Source: Paenibacillus sp. S150
GTDB lineage: Bacteria > Bacillota > Bacilli > Paenibacillales > Paenibacillaceae
Assembly (NCBI RefSeq): GCF_019352175.1
Contig: NZ_JACBYI010000047.1
Location: forward strand, 1-59,320
Direction of reading: 5' to 3'
DNA length: 59,320 bases
The position numbers and the translations under genes were made by a program. The notes below the pieces were generated by a model. The model had not been told where the DNA came from. It saw only the letters and a list, made by a program, of their open reading frames with translations, and made no database searches. Shown here piece by piece: positions 24,757 through 33,810 of the stretch; position 1 is the first letter of the stretch; each line of letters opens with the position of its first letter.

Positions 24757-25878
24757 TTACAAAATTCCCTCTTTGCTATTATGGTCAAGAGCGTCCTCAA
24801 GTCTTAATTTCTGATTAAAGATTCTTTGTGTCCAAGCTGTTGACCAGTAGAGCTTCTCCCCCAATTTATTGTAATAATAATCCACCAGATGAATATCCGT
24901 GATATACTTCTTCAGTTCATTCGGAACTGCTGTATCTCCGAATAATTCAACAATGCAGGTAATCACATACTGCACCGGTTCCTTGATCTGATAACGAAGA
25001 ATTAAGGAATGGACACAATCCCAGTCTTCTATTCTCTGACAAGCAAGTATGACATCCACATATTTAATCAGCTGTATGTCCCCAAAATTATATTGCCAGC
25101 AAACCTGCCAGCAAAAGAAAACAGCTTCATTATATAAGTGAAGAATTAAATATAACAGCAATTCTTCGACTGCCGGACCCAATATGGCTAGATCATTGTG
25201 CGAATGCCATTGTTTCCTTTCCAGGAAAGCACTTGCTGTAAATTCAGGGAAACCGGGATAATCACGGTGCCCTTTCCAAGACAGTGAATGGTTAACGTCA
25301 ATCGAGATTTCGCTTGGTCTATGATGATCCAGACGATGAAATTCTACGGTTTCGTGTGTATGCAATTCTTTGAGTACAATTTCTCCCCGGTCAGCCTTTT
25401 TAAAAATTTGTGAACCAATCTCCACAATTCCTTGTTGATATCCACATTTCTCCAGAATAGATTTCACAGCTTTTAGTTGGCTTTTACTTACCAGAATGTC
25501 AAGGTCCTCATAAATGCGGCAGCCACTTCTGGGATACAGCAGCAACGAATTCAGCGGTCCTTTCATGATTACCGCATTTATATCATGTTCCAAAAGCATT
25601 TCCGATATGGAGGATGCTTCCTGCTGAAATTTCATATCCGTCTCAGCGGCTTTTTCCGAGAAAATACGCAATAGCTTCAAAAAATTAGCATTTAATAAAT
25701 GAGCTAATCTGCTGTCCACGATTTCATGGTACACTATGGGCAAAATCCGATGAAGGGTTCCCTGATACAAAATATGATTCCACTCGATCTCCAACATTTC
25801 GTTTTCCGTAACTTGAGAAGAATCCAAACTTAAAAACTGTTTTAATAGATTGATAAGGAACTGATCATGTTTACTCAT
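24757..25878 (-). CDS. Nucleotidyltransferase family protein (NTP_transf_5-like)
   Basis: 373 aa. The centre carries the minimal nucleotidyltransferase pattern seen in this family: AVIMKGPLNSLLLYP then GCRIYEDLDILV, where the Asp pair in DLDILV should bind metal. A Cys/Trp-rich C-terminal region (about 225-330) is helical. Members occur in several peptide-modification clusters, where they adenylylate or otherwise modify a product or act in self-protection. The ATG at 25878 overlaps the upstream stop by 8 bases, so it is the last gene of the long operon. The substrate is unknown. Confidence 0.82.
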   Translation of the reverse strand: MSKHDQFLINLLKQFLSLDSSQVTENEMLEIEWNHILYQGTLHRILPIVYHEIVDSRLAHLLNANFLKLLRIFSEKAAETDMKFQQEASSISEMLLEHDINAVIMKGPLNSLLLYPRSGCRIYEDLDILVSKSQLKAVKSILEKCGYQQGIVEIGSQIFKKADRGEIVLKELHTHETVEFHRLDHHRPSEISIDVNHSLSWKGHRDYPGFPEFTASAFLERKQWHSHNDLAILGPAVEELLLYLILHLYNEAVFFCWQVCWQYNFGDIQLIKYVDVILACQRIEDWDCVHSLILRYQIKEPVQYVITCIVELFGDTAVPNELKKYITDIHLVDYYYNKLGEKLYWSTAWTQRIFNQKLRLEDALDHNSKEGIL

Positions 25879-26533
25879 GTCCGACCTTTCCTTTCAACAA
25901 TGCAATGATTTCTTGATGAATGACTTCTTTGCTTCTGCTTGCATTGCAAACTTGAATACTTGGTTCATTAGTTATCAATACATCATATCCTTTTTTTCTG
26001 GTCAGCAAATTCTCCATTTCCTCATGCTCTTTAACTGGTTTGCCCCGGGATAGAATTCTATTATAGGCTTCGGCAGGAGTTATCTCTAAGTAAACATTAG
26101 TACTTAAAGATACTATACTGTTCAGCATATCCCATCCATGTTCAAAGTCATTGGAGAACAAATATTGCTGTTCGATATATAAATCAAATACACTTCTGTC
26201 CAAGATAACATTCCGCCCAAGCTTCATCTGATTGATAACCGTATGTAAATAAAATTGCAGGTATTCAAAAGCGATGAGATAAGAAATGAATTTTTGATTA
26301 ATCATTCGGGAATGCTGGTAAAGATATTGAAGCGTGTCGTGAAATGCTTTATTATCTGTAATTTTATGATGAAACACAGTCGTGTTCTCTGCGCCTAAAG
26401 CCTGCTTTAAAAGCTCAGTTTGTGTAGTTTTTCCTGAGCCGTCAAGTCCAGAAAAAGTTATCAATTTGCCTTTGAATTCTTCGACAGGCAAATGTATTTT
26501 TTCTGATAAATACATAGGTTTCATATCAATCAT
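25871..26533 (-). CDS. Thymidylate-kinase-like P-loop kinase
   Basis: 220 aa from the ATG at 26533 with AGGAG 8 bases upstream. Walker A is FSGLDGSGKTTQTELL; a DRS motif in RNVILDRSVFDLYIEQQY replaces the usual thymidylate kinase DRY; the LID region reads RILSRGKPVKEHEE. The fold is that of nucleoside monophosphate kinases, but divergence from housekeeping Tmk and its position right after the purA-like gene suggest it phosphorylates a pathway intermediate rather than dTMP. Product identity is an inference. Confidence 0.82.
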   Translation of the reverse strand: MIDMKPMYLSEKIHLPVEEFKGKLITFSGLDGSGKTTQTELLKQALGAENTTVFHHKITDNKAFHDTLQYLYQHSRMINQKFISYLIAFEYLQFYLHTVINQMKLGRNVILDRSVFDLYIEQQYLFSNDFEHGWDMLNSIVSLSTNVYLEITPAEAYNRILSRGKPVKEHEEMENLLTRKKGYDVLITNEPSIQVCNASRSKEVIHQEIIALLKGKVGHE

Positions 26534-26571
26534 CTTCAGCTCTCCTAAAATTCTTGTATAAGTAAGATGAA

Positions 26572-27852
26572 TTACATCTTCTCCATCAATTGTTCCCGCC
26601 TTGGACCATAGGAAATCCATTTAATAGGAACACCAATCAGCTCCTCTAAGGTCAGTACATATTGTCGGGCCAGTTCCGGCAGATCTTCAAAACAACGGAC
26701 TCCTGAAATGTCTTCCTTCCATCCCTGCAGCTCCATATATACCGGTTTCGCTTGATTAAGCTCCTCAGCTGCCGGAAATTCTTGCGTCTGAATTCCATTA
26801 AGCTCATATGCCACACATACAGGAATCGTGTCCCGGTAACCCAGCACATCTAAATTAGTCAATGCAATTTCCGTGGCCCCTTGCAGCATACAACCGTAGC
26901 GCGTGGCTACCGCATCGAACCATCCCATCCGGCGCGGACGGCCGGTCGTAGCTCCATATTCACCGGCATCTCCGCCGAGGCGCCTCAGTTCATCGGCTTC
27001 CTCTCCAAAAATCTCATCTACAAACGGACCCGCTCCCACACAGCTGGAGTATGCTTTGGTTACAGCAACAATCCGCTTAATGGCATAAGGGGGTATCCCT
27101 GCTCCCACAGCTGCAAAACCGGCTAAGGTCGAAGATGAGGTTGAATACGGGTAGATCCCATTGTCCGGGTCCCTCAGCGCACCTAACTGTCCTTCAAGTA
27201 ATATTTCCTCCCCTCTGCGGTTAGCCTCTTGGAGGAACATAGTTGTATCGCAAACATAACTCTTGATCCGCTCTCCGAGCTGTATTAATTCATCGGCAAT
27301 CGAATCAGGACACAGGCTTGGTTGACCGTATAAATGCTCTAACAGCACATTTTTTGAGACTAAAGAATGGGCCAGCTTAGCGCGAAGCAGCTCGATATTA
27401 AATAAATCCGCTACCTGAATTCCCAGCTTGAGATATTTGTCTGAATAAAACGGGGCAATCCCGGCCTTCGTCGATCCAAAGGCATGTTCCCCCAGCCTCC
27501 GCTCCTCCAGCTCGTCAAACCATTTGTGATACGGAAGCACGACCTGTGCCCGAAGCGAGATACGTAATGCTGGATCTGGCACTCCCCTGCCCGCCAGTTC
27601 ATCAAGTTCACTCAGCAGCTTAGAAATATCAAGGGCAACACCTTGTCCGATGATGTTCGTTACATGAGGATGAAAGACGCCTGAAGGAAGCATATGCAGC
27701 GCAAACTTTCCAAATTCATTGATAATCGTATGCCCGGCATTGGCTCCTCCCTGATAGCGCACCACAACGCTGCATTTGGCTGCAAACGCATCCGTAATTT
27801 TCCCTTTTCCTTCGTCTCCCCAATTTGCACCTACAATCGCCGTACCAGCCAT
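26572..27852 (-). CDS. Adenylosuccinate synthetase paralog in the biosynthetic island
   Basis: 426 aa, full length for PurA. It keeps the GTP P-loop GANWGDEGKGK with the catalytic Asp, GGANAGHTI with the catalytic His, GSTKAGIAP, and TTGRPRRMGWFDAVA. Start at 27852 with GGGGAGA upstream. PurA joins aspartate to IMP using GTP. Its AT-rich composition and place within a cluster of radical SAM, carrier-protein and kinase genes suggest either a pathway ligase acting on a nucleotide-like substrate or a resistant copy of the housekeeping target. The two cannot be separated by sequence alone. The housekeeping purA is not in the window. Confidence 0.9.
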   Translation of the reverse strand: MAGTAIVGANWGDEGKGKITDAFAAKCSVVVRYQGGANAGHTIINEFGKFALHMLPSGVFHPHVTNIIGQGVALDISKLLSELDELAGRGVPDPALRISLRAQVVLPYHKWFDELEERRLGEHAFGSTKAGIAPFYSDKYLKLGIQVADLFNIELLRAKLAHSLVSKNVLLEHLYGQPSLCPDSIADELIQLGERIKSYVCDTTMFLQEANRRGEEILLEGQLGALRDPDNGIYPYSTSSSTLAGFAAVGAGIPPYAIKRIVAVTKAYSSCVGAGPFVDEIFGEEADELRRLGGDAGEYGATTGRPRRMGWFDAVATRYGCMLQGATEIALTNLDVLGYRDTIPVCVAYELNGIQTQEFPAAEELNQAKPVYMELQGWKEDISGVRCFEDLPELARQYVLTLEELIGVPIKWISYGPRREQLMEKM

Positions 27853-27872
27853 GTCCCATTCTCCCCTCATTG

Positions 27873-28868
27873 TTATACTAATTGATTGTATGATTTACTT
27901 AGATGGCAGCTGTAATAACAGCCGTCACATTGACGAACCAGTGCCTTGCTCCTAAATTCGTTCAACTTTGGAGATTTCCATAATGAATGTAGACTGCTCT
28001 CACGTACATCCCCTATCACTTCCCCTCCCCAGCAGGACAAAAGCTTCATCTCTTGATTAATCAGGATTTGTGTAAATGCGGCATAACATTTAATGGGGGT
28101 AAAGTGCCGCTCCAGGAAATACCTTCCAATATTTTGAAGATACTGAATCTCGTTGTAAATCGGATATCCCCCCTCCTTCAGCGCCACGCTCTTCTTGAAG
28201 AATTGATCGAGCTGGTATATATCATCGCTATCGGGCTGATAGGCTGCTCTTAAATCAGCACTCATATTACTTGTGTCAATGGGCTGAAACTGGATGGGAA
28301 GACTCCGTTCGATACAGTAATGTAACAGTTCCTCCAGGTGGTGCAGATTTTGTTTGTGCACTGTACAGCAGATCGAGAGATTCAGCTCCGGGTACTCAGC
28401 AATAATATGTTCAATATGATCCAAAATCACCCTGTTGCCGATTCCTCTTGTCCGTCTATACACATCAGGATGAAGACAATCCAGTGAAATGCCCACTTTT
28501 TGACAGCCGCTATCAATAAGCTGCTGAATAATACGGTCTGTCAGCATCGTTCCATTTGTAATTAGCAGCGGATCAAGCTCTAATGTGCGGGTGTAACGGA
28601 GGATGTTGATAAATTCCTTGTGCAGCAAAGGTTCCCCGCCTGAGAATAATACTTGTTCAATTCCCAATTCTTTTGCATCTAGTATTATTCCGGATATCAT
28701 CTCTATTGAAGGAACGGATGACGATGAATCCTTCCAATTGTTACAATATTCACATTTACTGTTGCATTTCGGTGTAATCCCAATGCTTAATTGATAAGGT
28801 TTGATCAGCTCCCAATTCCCGGATGTTTCAGCGGCAAGATGCTTATACTGTTGATGATAGCTCGCCAT
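27873..28868 (-). CDS. Radical SAM/SPASM-type enzyme
   Basis: 331 aa from the ATG at 28868; GGGGGGA lies directly upstream. The radical SAM motif CNSKCEYC is near residue 42, the SAM-binding FSGGEPL follows, then VGISLDC. The C-terminal end has clustered cysteines (CYAAFTQ, SCWGG, CDGCYYSC), like a SPASM or twitch domain that binds a further iron-sulfur cluster. Such enzymes typically modify peptides or carrier-bound amino acids by radical chemistry. It lies between the cytidylate-kinase-like and purA-like genes, with 13 bases to the upstream stop. Confidence 0.9.
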   Translation of the reverse strand: MASYHQQYKHLAAETSGNWELIKPYQLSIGITPKCNSKCEYCNNWKDSSSSVPSIEMISGIILDAKELGIEQVLFSGGEPLLHKEFINILRYTRTLELDPLLITNGTMLTDRIIQQLIDSGCQKVGISLDCLHPDVYRRTRGIGNRVILDHIEHIIAEYPELNLSICCTVHKQNLHHLEELLHYCIERSLPIQFQPIDTSNMSADLRAAYQPDSDDIYQLDQFFKKSVALKEGGYPIYNEIQYLQNIGRYFLERHFTPIKCYAAFTQILINQEMKLLSCWGGEVIGDVRESSLHSLWKSPKLNEFRSKALVRQCDGCYYSCHLSKSYNQLV

Positions 28869-28881
28869 CTCTCTCCCCCCT

Positions 28882-29982
28882 TTATTCATTTATGTTAATC
28901 ACTTTTAAATGTTTAATAATCTGTGATTTCACTGCCAGGTGCCGAAAAAAGGTTGTTCTAAATGAAAAGCTGGCTTCCACCGTTGAGCACTCCTGTGAAA
29001 GCAGCTTAAGCAAGTCGCGCTCAGATGAACCAATCAGCAGATTATTTCCGAACAAGTGCGGCCTAATATAATTTTCGTACAGTTGGGAAGGAGAATGTTC
29101 CTGTGCAGCTTTTAAAACGACCACAATGCTGTGCTCTGTATCATCAGTTATTTCAGGGATGCAGTTATAGTCTAAATAGCCAATCCGGGCAGCCTGACTG
29201 CGGAATTGAATTTCGCCGGAATCACTCGGAATGATCCTGGAAATTATGCAGCCATGATTGCCCAGACATTCAGCCCATTGATATAGGGATTCAGCGCCGC
29301 CCTCCAGGCACAACAGGATTAACGAAACTTTCTTTTCTCCCCTAAAATACTCCCTGTACCGCAGCATCTCATTCAATGTGTCTTCAGGTGTAAATAATGT
29401 GCTGTCTATATATACCAGCCTATTCTCTTCACCCGTGAAGCCAGCCATAAGCATTTGGTCAACGGTATCCCGCTTATTCGCGAGATGCAGCACTTCTTCA
29501 CTTTGTTGCCGACTTCTCCCTTTGATTTCCAGCTCCAGTGCGATACGCTTGCTGCGTTCTTCCTCCGAGCAAAACAGATAATATGAAATCTCGATCTTTG
29601 AAAATAAAGTGTTTGTATTACGCCCTTCGATAACAAATGATCCGTTCGTCTTCAAGCGTTGCAGCGTTTCTATAGCCAAGCGTTCAATCCCCGCTTTTTT
29701 GGAAATTTCATAGCACTTCTCATCAATCTCAGGTGTGCCGTGCAAAATACTCGTTATATCCTGGGATTGGCATATCACCCTCAATGGATTCTCCAAGGAG
29801 TTCATGTCCCATTTAAATTCAAAATGATCTTTATCGAAGTTTATTCCCTTTAATTCTGCATATGAAATAGCTCTAAATATATATCCGAAGCTTATAAATT
29901 TATAACCCAGCTTTTTTGAAAGCGCGATCGCCCTTGCCGTCTTTCCAACGCCGCTCAATCCATCAATTGTGATGATTTCCAT
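28882..29982 (-). CDS. Cytidylate-kinase-like protein fused to an unknown C-terminal domain
   Basis: 366 aa. Residues 1-205 look like a Cmk-type nucleotide kinase: P-loop IDGLSGVGKTARAIALS, the YGFI-type segment ISFGYIFRAISYAE, FVIEGRN (the family has VxxGRD), and an Arg-rich LID (EIKGRSRQQSEE). Residues 215-366 (from KKVSLILLCLEGGAES) are not recognised and absent from normal Cmk, which is about 225 aa. The Asp-to-Asn change in the GRD motif hints at a new substrate. No clear ribosome site close to the ATG; it may be coupled to the carrier protein gene 19 bases upstream. Confidence 0.8.
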   Translation of the reverse strand: MEIITIDGLSGVGKTARAIALSKKLGYKFISFGYIFRAISYAELKGINFDKDHFEFKWDMNSLENPLRVICQSQDITSILHGTPEIDEKCYEISKKAGIERLAIETLQRLKTNGSFVIEGRNTNTLFSKIEISYYLFCSEEERSKRIALELEIKGRSRQQSEEVLHLANKRDTVDQMLMAGFTGEENRLVYIDSTLFTPEDTLNEMLRYREYFRGEKKVSLILLCLEGGAESLYQWAECLGNHGCIISRIIPSDSGEIQFRSQAARIGYLDYNCIPEITDDTEHSIVVVLKAAQEHSPSQLYENYIRPHLFGNNLLIGSSERDLLKLLSQECSTVEASFSFRTTFFRHLAVKSQIIKHLKVININE

Positions 29983-30001
29983 ATTATTTGCGATAGTCCC
30001 T

Positions 30002-30283
30002 TCAACGTTTTTGCTGTAATTCCAGGCAGTTCATCACCAATTCCGAGATGTCGTGAATGGTAGCAAACCATTCCGGCAACAGCTGTTCATCCTGAAATTC
30101 AATTTGAAAATACTCCTCGATGGCCACGATAAAACGGATCAGGCCCATAGAGTCCATTCCATATTGCTCCATCAAATTTGCAAATACGGAAACATCTGCA
30201 AGGTGCTCTTGTCCGACAATATTCTCATCCTTCAAAATCCGTTTCAATTTTTCACATATTTTAGTTTGAGTAATATATTCCAT
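30002..30283 (-). CDS. Acyl carrier protein
   Basis: 93 aa with the four-helix carrier-protein pattern. The phosphopantetheine serine is in EQYGMDSMGLIRFIV (about residue 45), and the next helix IEEYFQIEF matches carrier proteins. GGGAG lies upstream of the ATG, which overlaps the ABC ATPase 3' end by 23 bases. It is not near fatty acid genes; the SerRS-like ligase gene at 32821 is its likely partner and would load an amino acid onto it. Confidence 0.9.
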   Translation of the reverse strand: MEYITQTKICEKLKRILKDENIVGQEHLADVSVFANLMEQYGMDSMGLIRFIVAIEEYFQIEFQDEQLLPEWFATIHDISELVMNCLELQQKR

Positions 30284-31262
30284 ATTGATATATCTCCCTT
30301 ACAATATCTTCAACATCTTTAGTTTTTTTCTCAAAACTTTCAATTTCCAGATGCCGGTTAACTTCATCTATCAACCGGATAGTTGACCATAATGGGGGTA
30401 TATGCCTGATCCGCCAAGTGCATCCGTCGCCCACAGCCTCAGCTTCCACCGCTTCAGACATCGGAAATGTATCGATGGGCTGCTTGAAAGTAATATGTAA
30501 AACCGCAGAATCATTGTACAGCTGCTTCAGTGCAGCTATAGTATCGTTATAAATGACCTCTCCTTTGTCTATAATGATGATATGATTGCTCAATTCCTCA
30601 ATATCCTTCATGTCATGCGATGTTAAAATGACCGTAGTTTGAAACACCCGGTTTAATTCTTTAATAAATTGGCGGATCTGCTTTTTCGCAACGATATCAA
30701 GTCCTATCGTGGGTTCATCAAGAAAAAGAATCTCCGGTTTGTGCAGAATAGCAGCAGCAAACTCTGCTTTCATTCTTTGACCAAGACTTAACTGTCTGAC
30801 GGGCTGCAGCCAAATGGAGTCCAATTCCAGATACTTTTTGAATAATTGCAGCGTCTCCTCATACGTATCATCGCTTACTTTATAAATCTTACGGAGCAAT
30901 TGAAAGGTGTCGCAAACCGGCAAATCCCACCATAACTGCGAGCGCTGCCCGAATACCGCTCCGATTTTGTAGGCATTTTTTTTGCGGTTCGTAAATGGAT
31001 CGTTGCCAAGCACATTAATTACTCCGCTGGTCGGAGCCAGGATACCGCACAGCATTTTAATCGTAGTAGATTTCCCCGCCCCATTAGGGCCTAAGAAGCC
31101 GATTATTTCGCCCTTTTCAATCTCGATATTCAAATTTCTCACGGCACTGCTTTGAATATATGTCCTTAACAATAAATGCTTTAATCCGGTTTCACTTCTT
31201 TTTATTATTCTGTAATCTTTATTCACGTGCTCCATTTTGATCACAATATCTTTATCTGTCAT
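30261..31262 (-). CDS. ABC transporter ATP-binding protein
   Basis: 333 aa. Walker A GFLGPNGAGKSTTIKML, signature RQLSLGQRMKAEFA (LSLGQ), Walker B EILFLDEPTIGLD and the switch His in LTSHD are intact. A C-terminal extension of about 90 residues follows the ATPase core. It pairs with the two DUF990-like permeases just upstream and probably exports the island's product, possibly also giving self-resistance. GGGAG precedes the ATG by 5 bases. Confidence 0.93.
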   Translation of the reverse strand: MTDKDIVIKMEHVNKDYRIIKRSETGLKHLLLRTYIQSSAVRNLNIEIEKGEIIGFLGPNGAGKSTTIKMLCGILAPTSGVINVLGNDPFTNRKKNAYKIGAVFGQRSQLWWDLPVCDTFQLLRKIYKVSDDTYEETLQLFKKYLELDSIWLQPVRQLSLGQRMKAEFAAAILHKPEILFLDEPTIGLDIVAKKQIRQFIKELNRVFQTTVILTSHDMKDIEELSNHIIIIDKGEVIYNDTIAALKQLYNDSAVLHITFKQPIDTFPMSEAVEAEAVGDGCTWRIRHIPPLWSTIRLIDEVNRHLEIESFEKKTKDVEDIVREIYQYGIYYSN

Positions 31263-31263
31263 A

Positions 31264-32061
31264 TCAACTCCCGCTTCCGCTATAACGACGTAGTCCTTTA
31301 TTGAAAAAAACGAGCGCCAACCAAAACAAGATACACGCGCATAAGGGTGCGCCTCCTCCCATAATCCATTCGAACGGTGTCCTTGCTTTATTAAGGAGGA
31401 TTAACAAGGGGTAATAGCAAATAAGTGCCCACGGTACTACAGTAGACAGAATAATCTTGATCGCATCCGGAAAAATCGATAAGGGGTATTCCGTGAACTT
31501 GCGAAGATCGTAATATAAAATATCTCCTAACTGTGAGGAACGGTTCATCCAGAAGGAGAGGCTTCCGATAAAAATCATGGCAGCAGATTGTATCAGCGCT
31601 CCGCTGACAATAATTAAAATCAGAAAAAGATACCAATAGAATGGTTTGGGAAAATCTGTTTTTATTAAGGCTCTGACAATGAACAGCAACGTAACCACTA
31701 CCTGCCCTAAGAAGGTATCACCAAACTGTTTAAACATCAGATGTCTGATTACCCCCAAAGGTCTTATTAAATAACCGTCCAAATTTCCTGATGTAACTTC
31801 TGTCTCCAAGCGGAAGACGGGCCAAAAGAACATTCCGGCTAAAGCATACGTCAACAGATTTAAACCATACAGTAAGCTTAAATCCTCGAAGGTCCAGCCT
31901 GCTATACTTCCAAAATTGTTGACAATAACCCAAAAACTTAAAAAGGTAATAAAATAACAATAGAAGTTAGAAAAAAAACCGCTAAAAAAGCTGATTCTGT
32001 ACTCCATTCTAGCTTTGATGAAATATTTGATGAATTGATAATATAAAGATATAAATTCCAT
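31264..32061 (-). CDS. ABC-2 type permease (DUF990-like), subunit 1
   Basis: 265 aa with about six membrane segments. The pattern LTYALAGMFFWPVFRLETEVTSGNLDGYLIRP then YPLSIFPDAIKIILSTVVPW is typical of the DUF990/ABC2_membrane_6 family. Start at 32061, where GGTGG gives good spacing; it follows the previous stop by one base. It forms the membrane part of the exporter with the neighbouring permease and ATPase. Confidence 0.88.
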   Translation of the reverse strand: MEFISLYYQFIKYFIKARMEYRISFFSGFFSNFYCYFITFLSFWVIVNNFGSIAGWTFEDLSLLYGLNLLTYALAGMFFWPVFRLETEVTSGNLDGYLIRPLGVIRHLMFKQFGDTFLGQVVVTLLFIVRALIKTDFPKPFYWYLFLILIIVSGALIQSAAMIFIGSLSFWMNRSSQLGDILYYDLRKFTEYPLSIFPDAIKIILSTVVPWALICYYPLLILLNKARTPFEWIMGGGAPLCACILFWLALVFFNKGLRRYSGSGS

Positions 32062-32062
32062 A

Positions 32063-32824
32063 TTATCCACCTTGTATTACGACTTTTCTCAGAACTGCCT
32101 TATACACAATCATAATGCCTATCACAAGCGCACCGATCCACACCCCTTCAATGATGAAATAGTTCATGATGGTGTGAGCATCCAACTTATTCAATAAAAT
32201 TTGTAACGGGAATGAATATAGATATTGGAACGGCAAAAAATAAGCAATATTGCTAACCAAATCCGGCATAATTGTAAGCGGAATTACCCCTCCGCCCAAA
32301 AATCGGATCGTATCATCCAAGAATCGTTGAAAAGGCCAAATATCAAAGAGAGTTATCGCTAAGAAGCCTAGAATGGAATACAATAAGACGAAAATAATAT
32401 GGCCGCTTACCACAGCAAGCACGCTCAAGAGGATGTGGATAAGATTAACGTCCCAAACGATATAGTTAAGATAAACAATACAAATGGGGATTCCCCGGAC
32501 AATTACAGCAGCCAGCACTTCACCCAATTCCAGCAGCCAGGACATTACGAATATTTGGATAGGCTTTAACAAGTCTAGGGCAAATTGGCCATTTAAAATT
32601 CTGTCACCGATTCTCTTAGCGATCCCCCTGCAATAAAAAAGGGAGATCAAGTTAGCCACGATCGTATAATGTGTCATGTAAGCAACCATGCCGTCATTAT
32701 TACGATACAAATATCCCCACAGCATAATCATAATCCAGATCGAGAACACGGAACTTATTGTGGAGAAAAATACTGACCACCTGTATTCAAAGGCGTTTTT
32801 AAAGGATATTTTTAAGAAGCTCAT
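32063..32824 (-). CDS. ABC-2 type permease (DUF990-like), subunit 2
   Basis: 253 aa, about six membrane segments, starting MSFLKISFKNAFEYRWSVFF, with GDRILNGQFALDLLKPI and FLGGGVIPLTIMPDLVSNIAYFLPFQYLYSFP, matching the partner family in which two different DUF990-type subunits form one exporter. The ATG overlaps the ligase stop (ATGA). Confidence 0.88.
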   Translation of the reverse strand: MSFLKISFKNAFEYRWSVFFSTISSVFSIWIMIMLWGYLYRNNDGMVAYMTHYTIVANLISLFYCRGIAKRIGDRILNGQFALDLLKPIQIFVMSWLLELGEVLAAVIVRGIPICIVYLNYIVWDVNLIHILLSVLAVVSGHIIFVLLYSILGFLAITLFDIWPFQRFLDDTIRFLGGGVIPLTIMPDLVSNIAYFLPFQYLYSFPLQILLNKLDAHTIMNYFIIEGVWIGALVIGIMIVYKAVLRKVVIQGG

Positions 32825-33789
32825 TGGATGAACTCATCACACATATCACGAATCCCCTTGCTCCAGTGCTCACTGTTAACACCGAATTGAGCCAAATACG
32901 CCAGCGTCATTCTCTCGATTCCTATTCCGACACACCCGGATACCAGTTGCTTCACATTTTTTTTAGAAATATTGAACGCTTTTGTAAAGCTTTGATCATG
33001 AAAATTCACGGAAGCTACGGCAATGCTTCTGCCTTTATCCAAGTGCACTCTGAACTCATGCTTGAGATCATGAAGTAATTGAAGCCGTTCCAGAATTTTT
33101 GCCTGCGTGAATACAAAACTGTCCATGGCACGCGATAATTCAAAGCTCAACCCAAGTTCTATAAATTGTTCTTTAATCAACTCTTCGGCTTGGTGCAATT
33201 GTTGTCTTACAAATTCCGCCTCTCCAATAAAAACAATTTCTCTCACGTTATAGCTTTTAAGGCGGCCGAACGAATCTTCTTCTTTAATCTCCCCTTCATT
33301 TCGGCATACATTTTGTTCAAAAGAAACTTTCAGCGAATCTTCCAGAACCGAATTTTCATAGTCAGGGTACATGTGATAGCAAGCGGATGGCGACAACACA
33401 TATTGTGCTAAATGATGGGGTACATCTCTTAAGTTAGCTAATGATGCGGAGGGGGAAGGAATCTCATCTGCTGCTGCTTCATTGCAGAAAATACACTGAT
33501 GTGAAAATTTAGCTAAATAATTTGTTTTCTCAAGGGTTTCTACCGGCAAAAGCAATGGATATTTTTTACTTTGACAGCCTAATTTATCGGCAATCAGTTT
33601 TCCCGTCTTTTGGAAGGCTTCAAATAAATAGACACCCGTTAGATTAAAGGAAACATCATGGTTCAGCTTTTTAACAACTCCTGAATTCAAGATTTCGGCT
33701 TGTGAACAATACTTGTATTCTTGAGTATGTCTATAAATAACTTTTGGATTCTGGTTATCCGTCCTCGATTCATCTGTGTTTTTCAACAT
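32821..33789 (-). CDS. SerRS-like amino acid:carrier protein ligase
   Basis: 322 aa. It has the catalytic core of class II aminoacyl-tRNA synthetases of the seryl type but no N-terminal tRNA-binding arm. The three expected zinc ligands of amino acid:carrier protein ligases are visible: Cys in SPSACYHMYPDY, Glu in VCRNEGEIKEE, and Cys in SGCVGIGIERM, which is also motif 3. Such enzymes activate a small amino acid and transfer it to the phosphopantetheine arm of a carrier protein. The carrier gene at 30002 in the same operon fits this role. AAGGAG precedes the ATG by 10 bases. Confidence 0.85.
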   Translation of the reverse strand: MLKNTDESRTDNQNPKVIYRHTQEYKYCSQAEILNSGVVKKLNHDVSFNLTGVYLFEAFQKTGKLIADKLGCQSKKYPLLLPVETLEKTNYLAKFSHQCIFCNEAAADEIPSPSASLANLRDVPHHLAQYVLSPSACYHMYPDYENSVLEDSLKVSFEQNVCRNEGEIKEEDSFGRLKSYNVREIVFIGEAEFVRQQLHQAEELIKEQFIELGLSFELSRAMDSFVFTQAKILERLQLLHDLKHEFRVHLDKGRSIAVASVNFHDQSFTKAFNISKKNVKQLVSGCVGIGIERMTLAYLAQFGVNSEHWSKGIRDMCDEFIQ

Positions 33790-33810
33790 TATCTTAGTCT
33801 CCTTAAGTGC

